NCBI RefSeq assembly: GCF_000382285.1
Contig: NZ_KB907930.1
Coordinates: forward strand, 107,541-171,540
Source of the DNA: Solimonas variicoloris DSM 15731
GTDB lineage: Bacteria > Pseudomonadota > Gammaproteobacteria > Nevskiales > Nevskiaceae
Length of the DNA: 64,000 nt
Direction: 5' to 3'
Both the position numbers and the translations under genes were made by a program. Shown in pieces: positions 43,949-52,068 of the stretch. Every line of letters starts with the position of its first letter. Position 1 is the first letter of the stretch. A model generated the notes under the pieces. That model had not been told where the DNA came from, made no database searches, and saw only the letters and a list, made by a program, of their open reading frames with translations.

Positions 43949-44500
43949 CTACTTGCGCGTCGCCTTGCGGGCCGGCGCCTTCTTCGCGGCCGGCTTGGCG
44001 GCCTTCTTGACCGCCGCCTTCCTCACGGCCGGCTTCTTCGCCGCCTTCCTGGCCGGCGCCTTCTTCGTCGCCGGCTTGGCCGCCGGCTTCGACTTCCCGG
44101 CCGGCGCCTTCTTCGCAGCCGGCTTCTTCTTCGGCTTGGCCTCGACCGGGGCCTCGGCCTCGTCGGCGACCGCCCAGAGCTTTTCGAGCTGGTAGAACGC
44201 CCGCGCCTGCGCCTGCATCACGTGCACGACCACGCCGCCGAGATCGACGAGCACCCACTCGCCCTGCTCGGTGCCTTCGAGCCCGAGCGGCTGGTAGCCG
44301 GCGTGCTTGGCTTCCTCGGCGACGTTCTGCGCCAGCGATTTCACGTGCCGGTTCGAGGTGCCGGTGCAGATGATCATGGTGTCGGTGACCGTCGTCAGCT
44401 TGGTCACGTCGAGTACGGTGATGTCCTGGCCCTTGAGGTCGTCGAGCGCCTCGTAGGCGAGGCGGGCCAGCGGGTCGAGTTTCTTAATGTTGGGTCGCAT
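43949..44500 (-). CDS. rsfS: Ribosome silencing factor RsfS with histone-H1-like tail
   Basis: The protein has 183 residues. Residues 1-115 are the normal RsfS/RsfA fold (AYEALDDLKGQDITVLDV, MIICTGTSNRHVKSLAQNVA, GEWVLVDLGGVVVHVMQAQA, REFY-like RAFYQLEKLW), which binds uL14 and blocks subunit joining when nutrients are low. Residues about 121-183 are an added Lys/Ala/Pro-rich tail made of KKAPA/KPAAK-type repeats, resembling AlgP/histone H1 tails. Typical RsfS is 105-130 aa. The start overlaps the nadD 3' end by 17 bp. Confidence 0.93.
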   Translation of the reverse strand: MRPNIKKLDPLARLAYEALDDLKGQDITVLDVTKLTTVTDTMIICTGTSNRHVKSLAQNVAEEAKHAGYQPLGLEGTEQGEWVLVDLGGVVVHVMQAQARAFYQLEKLWAVADEAEAPVEAKPKKKPAAKKAPAGKSKPAAKPATKKAPARKAAKKPAVRKAAVKKAAKPAAKKAPARKATRK

Positions 44501-45152
44501 CGTTGTCCTGCGTCAGCGCCTTGAGATCGGCGGCGGTCATGGCGTTCAGTATCGCATCCGGGACCAGGCCGCGCACGGAGCGGTGCTGCGCCAGCAGGCG
44601 CCGGATGCGGGTCGACGAAATATCGAGCGGCGGCATTTCGAGCGGCAGCCACAGGCCCGCCTCGCGCGCGTGCAGCGCCTCGGCGCCGTCGGCGCGTCGC
44701 GCGCCGAGCAGCGCCGCGCATTCGATGCTCGGCTGCGGCTCGCTGCCGGGGCGCGTGATGACGGCGACGTGGGCGAGCTCGACGATGCGCTGCCAGTGCC
44801 GCCACAGATGGAAGTGCTGGAAGGCATCGCCGCCCATCAGCAGGACCAGCGAGGCGCGCGGGAAATCGCGGTGCAGCTCCTCGAGCGTGTCGACCGTGTA
44901 CGACGGCCCGGCGCGCATGATCTCGCGCTCGTCCGGGATCAGCCCTTTTTCGCGGCGCACGGCGGCGCGGACCCATTCGAGCCGGCGCTGCGGCGAGACG
45001 CGCGAATCCGGGCGATGCGGCGCGTGCGCGGTCGGGATCAGCCGCACCTGGCTCAGATCAAGCCGCTCGCGCGCCTCGATCGCGACGCGCAGGTGGCCGT
45101 TGTGGAACGGCGCGAAGGCACCGCCGAAGACGCCGATCGCCTTCACGCGCAA
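44484..45152 (-). CDS. nadD: Nicotinate-nucleotide adenylyltransferase
   Basis: The enzyme has 222 residues. The nucleotidyltransferase motifs are GVFGGAFAPFHNGHLRVA (normally GGTFDPxHxGH, with Ala for Asp here) and the C-terminal ISSTRIRRLL. RLIPTAHAPHRPDSRVSPQR and LLMGGDAFQHFHLWRHW are typical. It makes deamido-NAD from NaMN; NadE, encoded at 14453, finishes the pathway. It overlaps rsfS by 17 bp and lies 3 bp after the VOC gene. Confidence 0.95.
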   Translation of the reverse strand: MRVKAIGVFGGAFAPFHNGHLRVAIEARERLDLSQVRLIPTAHAPHRPDSRVSPQRRLEWVRAAVRREKGLIPDEREIMRAGPSYTVDTLEELHRDFPRASLVLLMGGDAFQHFHLWRHWQRIVELAHVAVITRPGSEPQPSIECAALLGARRADGAEALHAREAGLWLPLEMPPLDISSTRIRRLLAQHRSVRGLVPDAILNAMTAADLKALTQDNDATQH

Positions 45153-45155
45153 CGC

Positions 45156-45551
45156 TCAGGCCGGAGCATGGCAGACCGCCTCGATGTTGTGCCCGTCGGG
45201 ATCGAGCACGAAGGCGCCGTAGTAGTTCGGGTGATAGTGCGGGCGCAGGCCCGGCGCGCCATTGTCGCGGCCGCCGGCGGCGAGCGCCGCGCGATGGAAG
45301 GCGTCGACCTCGGCGCGCGTGCGCGCGCGCAAGGCGATGTGCACCGGCGGCGTGTTCGGTCGCGCGGCGCCGCCGCTGGCGCTGATCCAGAATTCCGGCT
45401 TCGGCGCTGCACCGAAGCCGCCGTGCGCGTGATCGACCACTGGCGGCGCCAGCTCCATCAGCAGCTCGAAGCCGAGCGGCGCCAGCGCCGCGCGGTAGAA
45501 CGCCTTGCTGCGTTCGTAGTCCGCGACGACCAGGCCGACGTGATCGAGCAC
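45156..45551 (-). CDS. VOC family (glyoxalase/bleomycin-resistance-like) protein
   Basis: The protein has 131 residues from a GTG at 45551 that overlaps the proA stop (TAGTG). The VOC beta-alpha-beta-beta-beta modules begin with LDHVGLVVADYERSKAFYRA and end with HYHPNYYGAFVLDPDGHNIE. Potential metal ligands are His in LDHVG, His in PPVHIALRA and Glu in NIEAVCH. Such proteins act as isomerases, dioxygenases or resistance proteins; the substrate is unknown. It is inserted between proA and nadD, which are adjacent in pseudomonads. Confidence 0.88.
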   Translation of the reverse strand: MLDHVGLVVADYERSKAFYRAALAPLGFELLMELAPPVVDHAHGGFGAAPKPEFWISASGGAARPNTPPVHIALRARTRAEVDAFHRAALAAGGRDNGAPGLRPHYHPNYYGAFVLDPDGHNIEAVCHAPA

Positions 45552-46840
45552 TAGCGGACCGAACCGTCGCCGAGCACGATCCACTTCAGCGAGGTCAGGC
45601 CTTCGAGGCCGACCGGACCGCGGGCGTGGAACTTGTCGGTGCTGATGCCGATCTCGGCGCCGAGGCCGTACTCGTAGCCGTCGGCGAAGCGCGTCGAGGC
45701 ATTGACCATCACCGAGCTCGAATCGACTTCGCGCAGGAAGCGGCGCGCCTTGCTCAGGTTCTCGGTGACGATGCTGTCGGTGTGCTGCGAGCCGTAGGTG
45801 TTGATGTGCTCGATCGCGGCGTCGAGGCCGTCGACGACGCGGATCGCCAGGATCGGCGCCAGATACTCGGTGCGCCAGTCCTCCTCGGTCGCCGCCTTGG
45901 CTTCGGCCAGGATGCCGCGCGTGCGCTCGCAGCCGCGCAGCTCGACGCCGGCCTCGACGTAGATCTCGGCGAGCGTCGGCAGCACGCGCGCGGCGAGCGG
46001 CGCGTCGACCAGCAGCGTTTCCATCGTGTTGCAGGTGCCGTAGCGCTGCGTCTTGGCGTTGACGGCGACGGCGACCGCTTTCTCGAGATCGGCGTCGGCG
46101 TCGAGGTAGACGTGGCAGATGCCGTCGAGGTGCTTGATGACCGGCACGCGCGCCGACTCCGACACCGCTGCGACCAGGCCCTTGCCGCCGCGCGGAATGA
46201 TGACGTCGACGTACTGCGGCATCGCCACCATCTCGCCGACCGCACGGCGGTCGGTGATGTCGAGGATCTGCACCGCGTCCTTCGGCAGGCCGGCCTCGAT
46301 CATCGCGCGCTCGATGCAGCGGCCGATCGCGAGGTTCGAGCGCAGCGCTTCCGAGCCGCCGCGCAGGATCGCGGCGTTGCCCGACTTCAGGCACAGCGCC
46401 GCGGCATCGGCCGTCACGTTCGGCCGCGATTCGTAAATGATGCCGACCACACCGAGCGGCACGCGCATGTGGCCGACCTGGATGCCGGACGGGCGCAGCT
46501 TCATGTCGCTGATCTCGCCGATCGGATCGGGCAGCGCGGCGACCTGGCGCACGCCGTCGGCCATCGCCTCGATGCGCTTCGGGTTCAGTTCGAGACGGTC
46601 GAGCAGCGCCGCGTCGAGCTTGGCGTTGCGGCCTTCGCGCATGTCCTGCGCGTTGGCTTCGAGGATGCGCTCGGCGTCGTCGAGCAGGGCCTGCGCGAGC
46701 GCGAACAGCGCCGCGTTCTTGGTGCCGGTGTCGGCACGCGCCAGCAGGCGCGCGGCGGCGCGCGCCTTGGCGCCGCGCTCGTGCATGTAGTCGGCGATGT
46801 TGTCGGCCTTCGCCCGAACCGGTTTTGCAGCGGAAGTCAT
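45551..46840 (-). CDS. proA: Glutamate-5-semialdehyde dehydrogenase (gamma-glutamyl phosphate reductase)
   Basis: The product has 429 residues from the ATG at 46840. The aldehyde-dehydrogenase fold is shown by [33 protein letters not shown] and the catalytic Cys in [13 protein letters not shown]. The C-terminal part has [17 protein letters not shown] and [20 protein letters not shown]. It catalyses the second step of proline synthesis; proB is not in the window. Its start overlaps the holA stop (ATGA). Confidence 0.97.
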   Translation of the reverse strand: MTSAAKPVRAKADNIADYMHERGAKARAAARLLARADTGTKNAALFALAQALLDDAERILEANAQDMREGRNAKLDAALLDRLELNPKRIEAMADGVRQVAALPDPIGEISDMKLRPSGIQVGHMRVPLGVVGIIYESRPNVTADAAALCLKSGNAAILRGGSEALRSNLAIGRCIERAMIEAGLPKDAVQILDITDRRAVGEMVAMPQYVDVIIPRGGKGLVAAVSESARVPVIKHLDGICHVYLDADADLEKAVAVAVNAKTQRYGTCNTMETLLVDAPLAARVLPTLAEIYVEAGVELRGCERTRGILAEAKAATEEDWRTEYLAPILAIRVVDGLDAAIEHINTYGSQHTDSIVTENLSKARRFLREVDSSSVMVNASTRFADGYEYGLGAEIGISTDKFHARGPVGLEGLTSLKWIVLGDGSVR

Positions 46841-47859
46841 GAACGTTGTGGACGCGGGGCCGCCCCACTGGCGGCGAGGATCAATGTTAGCAATTCTTCC
46901 CAGGCCGCCGCCTCCTGACCGGACTTGACCATCTGGTCGACGTTGGCGGCGCGGCGCATCCAGGTCAGCGCCTCGGCCGGCCGCACGCGCGGCAGCGCGC
47001 GCAGGTACTTGGCCTGCTGCGCGCGGAAGATGCCGGCCGCCTCGCAGGCGGCGCCGGCATCGCGCAGGCGCGCGTACTGGATCGAAGCCTTGGCCAGCGA
47101 GCGCAGGCACCAGGACAGCGCGCCGAGGATCTCCAGCGGCCCGAGGCCTTCCTCGCGCAGGCGCTGCAGGCTGCGCACGCTGCCGACGGCGTCGCCGTCG
47201 AGGATGCGGTCGTTGAGATCGAAGGCTTCGAAGCGCGCGCTGTCGGCGACCGCCTGCGCCAGCGCCTCGACGCCGATCCGCTCGCCCGGGAACAGCAGCT
47301 TGAGCTTTTCGACGTCCTGCGCGGCGGCCAGCAGATTGCCCTCGGTGCGCTCGGCGAGCAGCTTCACCGCTTCGGCGTCGGCCTGCACGCCCGCCGCCTT
47401 GAGGCGCGCGTCGAGCCAGGGCACGAATTCCTCGGGCTTGACCGGCCACAGGTAGAGACTGGCGCCGGCGGAGTCGAGCGCCCGCGCCCACGGCGCCTCG
47501 CGCTGGCGCTTGTCGAGCGCGCCGCAGACGACGATCAGCAGCACGTCCTGCGGCGGCCGCTGGGCCAGCGCCTGCAGGGTCTTGCGCCCCTCGTCGTCGG
47601 GCCCCGCCGCCATGCGCACCTCGACGATGCGCCTTGAGGCGAACAGCGACAGGCTGGCGCCGGCCTCGATGACCCGCTGCCAGGCGAAGCCGCGCTCGAC
47701 GTCGAACACCTCGCGCTCGCTGTAGCCGGCCTTGCGCGCCGCGGCGCGGATCGCGTCGAGCGCCTCCTGCATCAGCAGCGGCTCCTCGCCGGCGACGAAG
47801 TAGATCGGCGCGAGGCCCTTGGCGAGATGCGAGGCGAGCTGGCTGGCTTTGAGCTGCAC
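46837..47859 (-). CDS. holA: DNA polymerase III delta subunit
   Basis: The product has 340 residues with a GTG start at 47859. The clamp-loader fold without a functional P-loop is seen in [20 protein letters not shown], then [20 protein letters not shown] and [20 protein letters not shown]. It opens the sliding clamp as part of the clamp loader. In many gammaproteobacteria holA follows leuS-lptE; here it starts an operon holA-proA-VOC-nadD-rsfS-rlmH and faces coq7 across a 125-bp divergent gap. Confidence 0.95.
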   Translation of the reverse strand: MQLKASQLASHLAKGLAPIYFVAGEEPLLMQEALDAIRAAARKAGYSEREVFDVERGFAWQRVIEAGASLSLFASRRIVEVRMAAGPDDEGRKTLQALAQRPPQDVLLIVVCGALDKRQREAPWARALDSAGASLYLWPVKPEEFVPWLDARLKAAGVQADAEAVKLLAERTEGNLLAAAQDVEKLKLLFPGERIGVEALAQAVADSARFEAFDLNDRILDGDAVGSVRSLQRLREEGLGPLEILGALSWCLRSLAKASIQYARLRDAGAACEAAGIFRAQQAKYLRALPRVRPAEALTWMRRAANVDQMVKSGQEAAAWEELLTLILAASGAAPRPQRS

Positions 47860-47971
47860 GGCGTGGAAGGACGAGGCGTCCTGCGTCGGAAAGCGCCCAT
47901 TCTACGAGACCGGCGCCGCCGCCGGCCGCGCGCCGGTCCGGCCGGCTTGCGCAGGCGCCGCACGCAGGCCC

Positions 47972-47977
47972 TAGAAT
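47972..47977 (+). promoter_or_regulatory. Candidate -10 element for coq7
   Basis: TAGAAT ends 7 bp before the coq7 ATG at 47985. With a TTGCGC at 47947-47952 (19-bp spacer) this would place the transcript start almost at the start codon, giving a leaderless or near-leaderless mRNA. No Shine-Dalgarno sequence is visible. Confidence 0.4.
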
Positions 47978-47984
47978 CGCCGCC

Positions 47985-48659
47985 ATGAAACCGAGCGCCG
48001 CAGCCCCTGCCGTTCACGCCGACCGCGAGTTACGCCCTGTCGATCCGCTGCTGTCGCTGCTCGGCCGCGGCCTGGCGCTGCTCGCCGAGCGCGAGCGCGG
48101 CGCCGGCCGCGCCAACCCGGCGGCGCGCCAGCGCGACGCCGAACTGCCGGAAGCCGAGCGCCGCCACGTCGCCGGCCTGATGCGCGTCAATCACGCCGGC
48201 GAGATTGCCGCGCAGGCGCTGTACCACGGCCAGGCGCTGACCGCGCGCAATCCGCAAACCCGCCGCCACCTGCTCGAAGCGGCGCGCGAGGAACACGATC
48301 ATCTGCGCTGGTGCGAGGAACGCCTCGACGAGCTCGGCGACGCGCCGAGCAAGCTGCAACCGCTGTGGTACGCCGGCTCGTTCGCGATCGGCGCGCTCGC
48401 CGGCCTGCGCGGCGACGCCTGGAGCCTCGGCTTCGTCCACGAAACCGAGCGCCAGGTGTCCGAGCACCTCGGCGAGCATCTGCGGCAGCTGCCGGAAACC
48501 GACGCGCGCGGCCGCGCGATCCTCGAAACCATGCGCCGCGACGAGGAGCGCCACGGCCAGGAAGCGGAACAGGCCGGCGGCCAGCCGCTGCCGGCGCCGG
48601 TGCGCGGCCTGATGCGCCAGGTCGCCAAGCTGATGAAGTTCGGCGCGTATCGCGTCTGA
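47985..48659 (+). CDS. coq7: 3-demethoxyubiquinol hydroxylase (Coq7)
   Basis: The protein has 224 residues. Carboxylate-bridged diiron motifs are visible: [46 protein letters not shown] and [13 protein letters not shown]. It carries out the C6 hydroxylation in ubiquinone synthesis, replacing the flavoenzyme UbiF used by E. coli. An extended N-terminus of about 45 residues precedes the ferritin-like domain. It is divergent from holA. Confidence 0.95.
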   Translation: MKPSAAAPAVHADRELRPVDPLLSLLGRGLALLAERERGAGRANPAARQRDAELPEAERRHVAGLMRVNHAGEIAAQALYHGQALTARNPQTRRHLLEAAREEHDHLRWCEERLDELGDAPSKLQPLWYAGSFAIGALAGLRGDAWSLGFVHETERQVSEHLGEHLRQLPETDARGRAILETMRRDEERHGQEAEQAGGQPLPAPVRGLMRQVAKLMKFGAYRV

Positions 48660-48987
48660 GCGAGCGCGCCAGAGGAACGCCCACGCCCTCGCCGCCAGAA
48701 TTTCGCTCCCGGCCCGAAGCGGGCCGAACACGGGGCGACATCGTGAAACTGAAGCGCAGAAAACGGCTTTCCGGAGCGGCCAGACTGGCGCTTGCCGCAC
48801 GGCATGACAGCTGTCCCGCGCCGGCCATGTTCCCGGGAACCTGCCCGCCCGGGTGCGGCCAGCGCCTTCGCGGCCGTGCGGCGCAAGCCGCCGTTGCGCC
48901 AGAGTCGCGCCGCGCTGCGGCCGCTCAGCCGGCGGCGAGCCGGCTGTTATGCTCGGTCCATCACAACAACGTCGGGGGAAACCGAAG
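48660..48987. other. Intergenic region between coq7 and the MAPEG gene
   Basis: These 328 bases hold no gene I can support. The only structure seen is a short GC dyad, CGGCCC (48710-48715) and GGGCCG (48721-48726), without a T run. The MAPEG ribosome-binding site (GGGGGAAA) lies at the right end. I see no clear promoter. Confidence 0.6.
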
Positions 48988-49368
48988 ATGACGATCGCCC
49001 TGTGGTGCGTGCTGGCCGCGGCCCTGCTGCCGTTTCCGTTCGCGCTGGCCGCCAAGTGGAGCCGCCGCTTCGACAATGCCACGCCGCGCGAGTATCTCGA
49101 GCAGGCGGCCGGATGGCGCAAGCGCGCGCACTGGGCGCAGCTCAACAGCTTCGAAGCGTTCCCGCCGTTCGCCGCCGCGGTGCTCATCGCCCACGTCGTC
49201 GCCGGCCCGAACGCCACCGCCAACCTGCTGGCGCTGGCCTTCGTCGTGCTGCGCATCGTCTACGGCCTGTGCTACATCGCCAACCGCGCGACGCTGCGCT
49301 CGCTGGTCTGGCTCGGCGGCATCGCCTGCGTGATCGGCCTCTTCGTCGTCGCCGCGCGCGCGTCGTAA
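48988..49368 (+). CDS. MAPEG family membrane protein
   Basis: The product has 126 residues and four membrane helices, from the ATG at 48988 preceded by a GGGGGAAA site. MAPEG signatures are RRFDNATPREYLEQAAGWRK, AHWAQLNSFEAFPPFAAAVL and the helix IV region IVYGLCYIANRATLRSLVWL. Eukaryotic members act on glutathione conjugates and lipids; bacterial members of this type are uncharacterised. It lies 12 bp before the DUF6489 gene. Confidence 0.9.
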   Translation: MTIALWCVLAAALLPFPFALAAKWSRRFDNATPREYLEQAAGWRKRAHWAQLNSFEAFPPFAAAVLIAHVVAGPNATANLLALAFVVLRIVYGLCYIANRATLRSLVWLGGIACVIGLFVVAARAS

Positions 49369-49380
49369 AGGAGCCGCCAG

Positions 49381-49737
49381 ATGCAGATCAAGATCGAGAT
49401 CGACGTCCGCCCCGAGGAACTGCGCCGCTTCCTCGGCCTGCCCGACGTGTCCGGCCTGCAGGAGGACATCGTCGCCTTCCTGCGCGACAAGATCGGCGCC
49501 GCCAGCGGCTTCGACGCCTCGCAGTTCGTGCGCAGCAATTTCGACACGCTGCGGCGCACGCCGGCCTGGCAGAAGTTCGCGGCGCGCCTGCGCATCAACG
49601 AGGACGGCGAACCGGAAGTCGACGAAGTCGCGCCCGAGCCGCCGCGTCCGCCACGCAAGCGCAAGCCGCGCGCCCGCAAGCGCGCCGCGGCCAAGCCGGC
49701 GGCCGCGGCGGCAACGGATAGCGGCGGCGAAGACTGA
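49381..49737 (+). CDS. DUF6489 family protein
   Basis: The protein has 118 residues and starts MQIKIEIDVRPEELRRFLGL, the family signature, followed by PDVSGLQEDIVAFLRDKIGA. The C-terminal 35 residues are a basic Pro/Lys/Arg/Ala tail (PPRKRKPRARKRAAAKPAAA) ending in acidic residues. Function is unknown. Members are often encoded near phasins or PHA-related genes; here the phasin is about 10 kb away. It follows the MAPEG gene by 12 bp. Confidence 0.75.
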   Translation: MQIKIEIDVRPEELRRFLGLPDVSGLQEDIVAFLRDKIGAASGFDASQFVRSNFDTLRRTPAWQKFAARLRINEDGEPEVDEVAPEPPRPPRKRKPRARKRAAAKPAAAAATDSGGED

Positions 49738-49766
49738 CCGCCGCGGCCGCGCCGCTCAGGCGCGGC

Positions 49767-51077
49767 TCACCACAGCGGCCCGCCGCGGTTGTCGCGCACC
49801 TCGGCGCCGCCGATCGGCCGCGCGTCGTTGCCCCAGGCACTGCGCACATAGCTCAGCACCTCGGCGATCTGTTCGTCGCCAAGCGTGGTCGCGAACGGCG
49901 GCATGCCGTACGGGCGCGGATTGCCGGCGGTGGCCGGCGCGTAGCCGCCGAACAGCACGATGCGGATCGGATCGACCGCCGAGTTCATCAGCACCGCGCG
50001 ATTGCCGGCCAGCGCCGGCGCCGCCGGCGCGCGGCCTTCGCCGTTGTCGCCGTGGCACTGCGCGCAGTGCTCGCGATACAGGCGCTCGCCGCGCGGCTTC
50101 ATCGCCGCGACGACCTTCGGCGGCGGCGGCGGCCGGCCGGACGCCGGCGGTACGCCGCTGTCGTGCAGCGACTTCAGATAAATGGCGATCGCGCGCAGCT
50201 CGGCCGGATCGACGTGCTGCAGGCTTTCGTAGACGACCTCGGCCATCGGCCCCATCGCCGTGGCGCGGGCGCTGACACCGTTCTTCAGCAGCGCGACGAT
50301 CTCGTCCTCGGACCAGTCCTGCACGCCGGCCTCGGCACGGCTCGCCAGCGCCGGCGCGTACCAGTTCAGCACCAGACCGCCGGACGGGTTGTCCTGTGCG
50401 CGAATCGCACCGAGCGCGTTGCGCGCCTCGTGGCAGGCGCTGCAATGGCCGAGGCCCTGCACCAGATAGGCGCCGCGATTCCATTCGGCGCTCTGCGCCG
50501 GATCCGGCTGGTAGACGCCGGGCCGGAAGAACAGCAGGCGCCAGCCGCGCAGCAGCGGCCGGAAGCGGTACGGGAACTTCAGCTCGTGCGCGCGGTTCGC
50601 CTGGCGCACCGCCGGCTGCTCGCGCAGATAGGCGTACATCGCGTCGGCGTCAGCGCGGCTGACGCGCGTGAAGTTGGTGTACGGGAAGGTCGGATACAGC
50701 GGCCGGCCGTCGCGGCCCTTGCCCTCGTGCAGCGCGCGCCAGAAGTCGTCGGCGCTCCACTGGCCGATGCCGGTCTCGGCGTCGGGCGTGATGTTCGGCG
50801 CATAGAAGGTGCCGAACGGCGTCGGCACGGCGCGACCGCCGGCGTAGGCGGCGCCGCCGCGCGCGGTATGGCAGGCCCGGCAGTCGCCGAGCCGCACGAG
50901 CTGCTCGCCGCGGGCGCGCGTATCGGTCGTCAGCGTTCCCGCCGGCAGCGGCGGCGCGTCGCCGTCCTGGCGATCGACCGGGCCGAACAGCCACAGGCCC
51001 ACCGCCGCCAGCAGCGCCAGCGCGCCGAGCCCGAACAGCGCGCCGAGCGCGCGGCGCTTCATGATCGCGGTGCTCAT
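49767..51077 (-). CDS. Membrane-anchored triheme cytochrome c
   Basis: The protein has 436 residues with an N-terminal uncleaved anchor (ALGALFGLGALALLAAVGLW). Three CxxCH sites are visible: CRACH, CSACH and CAQCH, each with downstream Met candidates. The layout resembles the cytochrome subunits of membrane alcohol or aldehyde dehydrogenases and gluconate dehydrogenases (GGRAVPTPFGTFYAPNITPD, DFWRALHEGKGRDGRPLYP). No dehydrogenase subunit is adjacent. It is translationally coupled to the upstream diheme cytochrome (ATGA overlap). I infer electron transfer to the terminal oxidase or bc1 level. Confidence 0.9.
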   Translation of the reverse strand: MSTAIMKRRALGALFGLGALALLAAVGLWLFGPVDRQDGDAPPLPAGTLTTDTRARGEQLVRLGDCRACHTARGGAAYAGGRAVPTPFGTFYAPNITPDAETGIGQWSADDFWRALHEGKGRDGRPLYPTFPYTNFTRVSRADADAMYAYLREQPAVRQANRAHELKFPYRFRPLLRGWRLLFFRPGVYQPDPAQSAEWNRGAYLVQGLGHCSACHEARNALGAIRAQDNPSGGLVLNWYAPALASRAEAGVQDWSEDEIVALLKNGVSARATAMGPMAEVVYESLQHVDPAELRAIAIYLKSLHDSGVPPASGRPPPPPKVVAAMKPRGERLYREHCAQCHGDNGEGRAPAAPALAGNRAVLMNSAVDPIRIVLFGGYAPATAGNPRPYGMPPFATTLGDEQIAEVLSYVRSAWGNDARPIGGAEVRDNRGGPLW

Positions 51078-51802
51078 CGCTTCGCCTCCGTCGGCGCCAG
51101 CGCGCTGCCGCATTCGAGCGGCAGTTCGGCGAGCGGCGCGGCCGGCGACGCGTCGTCCGGCACCGGCTGCGTCGCCAGCCAGGCGCTCGCGGCGTACAGG
51201 TCGGCCGGCGTCAGGCGGCGCGCGACTTCGGCCATGCAGTCCGGGGCGTGCGCGCGGCGGTTGCCCTCGCGCCAGGCGCCGAGCTGCGCCATCAGATAAT
51301 CGTGCGACAGGCCGAGCAGGCCCGGCGTCGCCGGCAGGGCGCCGGTCAGGCGCGCGCCGTGGCAGGCGACGCAGGCCGGGATGCGCTGCGGCGCGTCGCC
51401 GTCGTTGACGAGCCGGCGGCCGCGTTCGAGCACTGCGGTGCCGACCGCCGGCGCCTGCGGCGGCGGATACGGCAGATGCTGATCGGCGAAGTACTGCGCC
51501 ATTTCGGCGAGGTAGGCGTCGCCCTGCCGCTCGACCATGTAGGTCATCATCGCGTAGTCGCGGCGGCCGTCGCGGAAGTTCAGCAGCTGGTTGTAGAGAT
51601 AGCCGGCCGGCTTGCCGGCGATGCGCGGGTAGTAGCCGTCGCTGGTCGCCCGCCCCTCGCGGCCGTGACAGGCCATGCACGGCTGCACGCGCTGGTCGAT
51701 CGAGTCGAGCGGCGGCGCTTCATTCGCGGGCACGGCCCATGCCGGCCACGCCAGCAGCAGCGGCAGCAGGCCGCGCAGCCAGACCACGGCGCGCACGCTC
51801 AA
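51074..51802 (-). CDS. Periplasmic diheme cytochrome c (c4-like)
   Basis: The product has 242 residues with a signal peptide (WLRGLLPLLLAWPAWAV). Two CxxCH sites, CMACH and CVACH, stand in two half-domains (YYPRIAGKPAGYLYNQLLNF, TGALPATPGLLGLSHDYLMA), the class I c4-like arrangement. Two additional cysteines are in PDCMAE and LECGSA. It overlaps the DUF2970 stop by 4 bp and the triheme gene by 4 bp, giving a tight three-gene operon. Confidence 0.9.
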   Translation of the reverse strand: MSVRAVVWLRGLLPLLLAWPAWAVPANEAPPLDSIDQRVQPCMACHGREGRATSDGYYPRIAGKPAGYLYNQLLNFRDGRRDYAMMTYMVERQGDAYLAEMAQYFADQHLPYPPPQAPAVGTAVLERGRRLVNDGDAPQRIPACVACHGARLTGALPATPGLLGLSHDYLMAQLGAWREGNRRAHAPDCMAEVARRLTPADLYAASAWLATQPVPDDASPAAPLAELPLECGSALAPTEAKR

Positions 51803-52050
51803 AGCCCCGCGTTGCGCAGCAGCAGGCGCACGATCAGCACCAGCGTGACAATGAAGGCGATCGTCAGCAGCACGCCGATGGCGATGAACGCCGCCGGACT
51901 GCCGCGTGCGAAATCGCGCTCGCGCGCCTTCGAGCTCTGCACGCCGAGCATCGCCATCAGCACGCTGCTGATGGTGGCGAACAGGCCGAGCTTGTGCGGC
52001 TTCCCGTCATCGTTGGCGGCGGACGGCACCTTGAGCGTACGGTTTTGCAT
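51799..52050 (-). CDS. DUF2970 family small membrane protein
   Basis: The product has 83 residues with one C-terminal membrane helix (FIAIGVLLTIAFIVTLVLIV). The family core is SSVLMAMLGVQSSKARERDF followed by GSP. DUF2970 proteins often lie next to cytochrome or oxidase genes in proteobacteria. It is first in the operon with the diheme and triheme cytochromes. Function is unknown. Confidence 0.87.
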   Translation of the reverse strand: MQNRTLKVPSAANDDGKPHKLGLFATISSVLMAMLGVQSSKARERDFARGSPAAFIAIGVLLTIAFIVTLVLIVRLLLRNAGL

Positions 52051-52068
52051 CGACGGTTCTCCTCGTGT

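Noticed and set aside
48311..48987. A possible small gene in the coq7-MAPEG gap
   Set aside because: The frame overlaps coq7, has no good ribosome-binding site, and its sequence is Arg/Ala/Pro-rich without structure.
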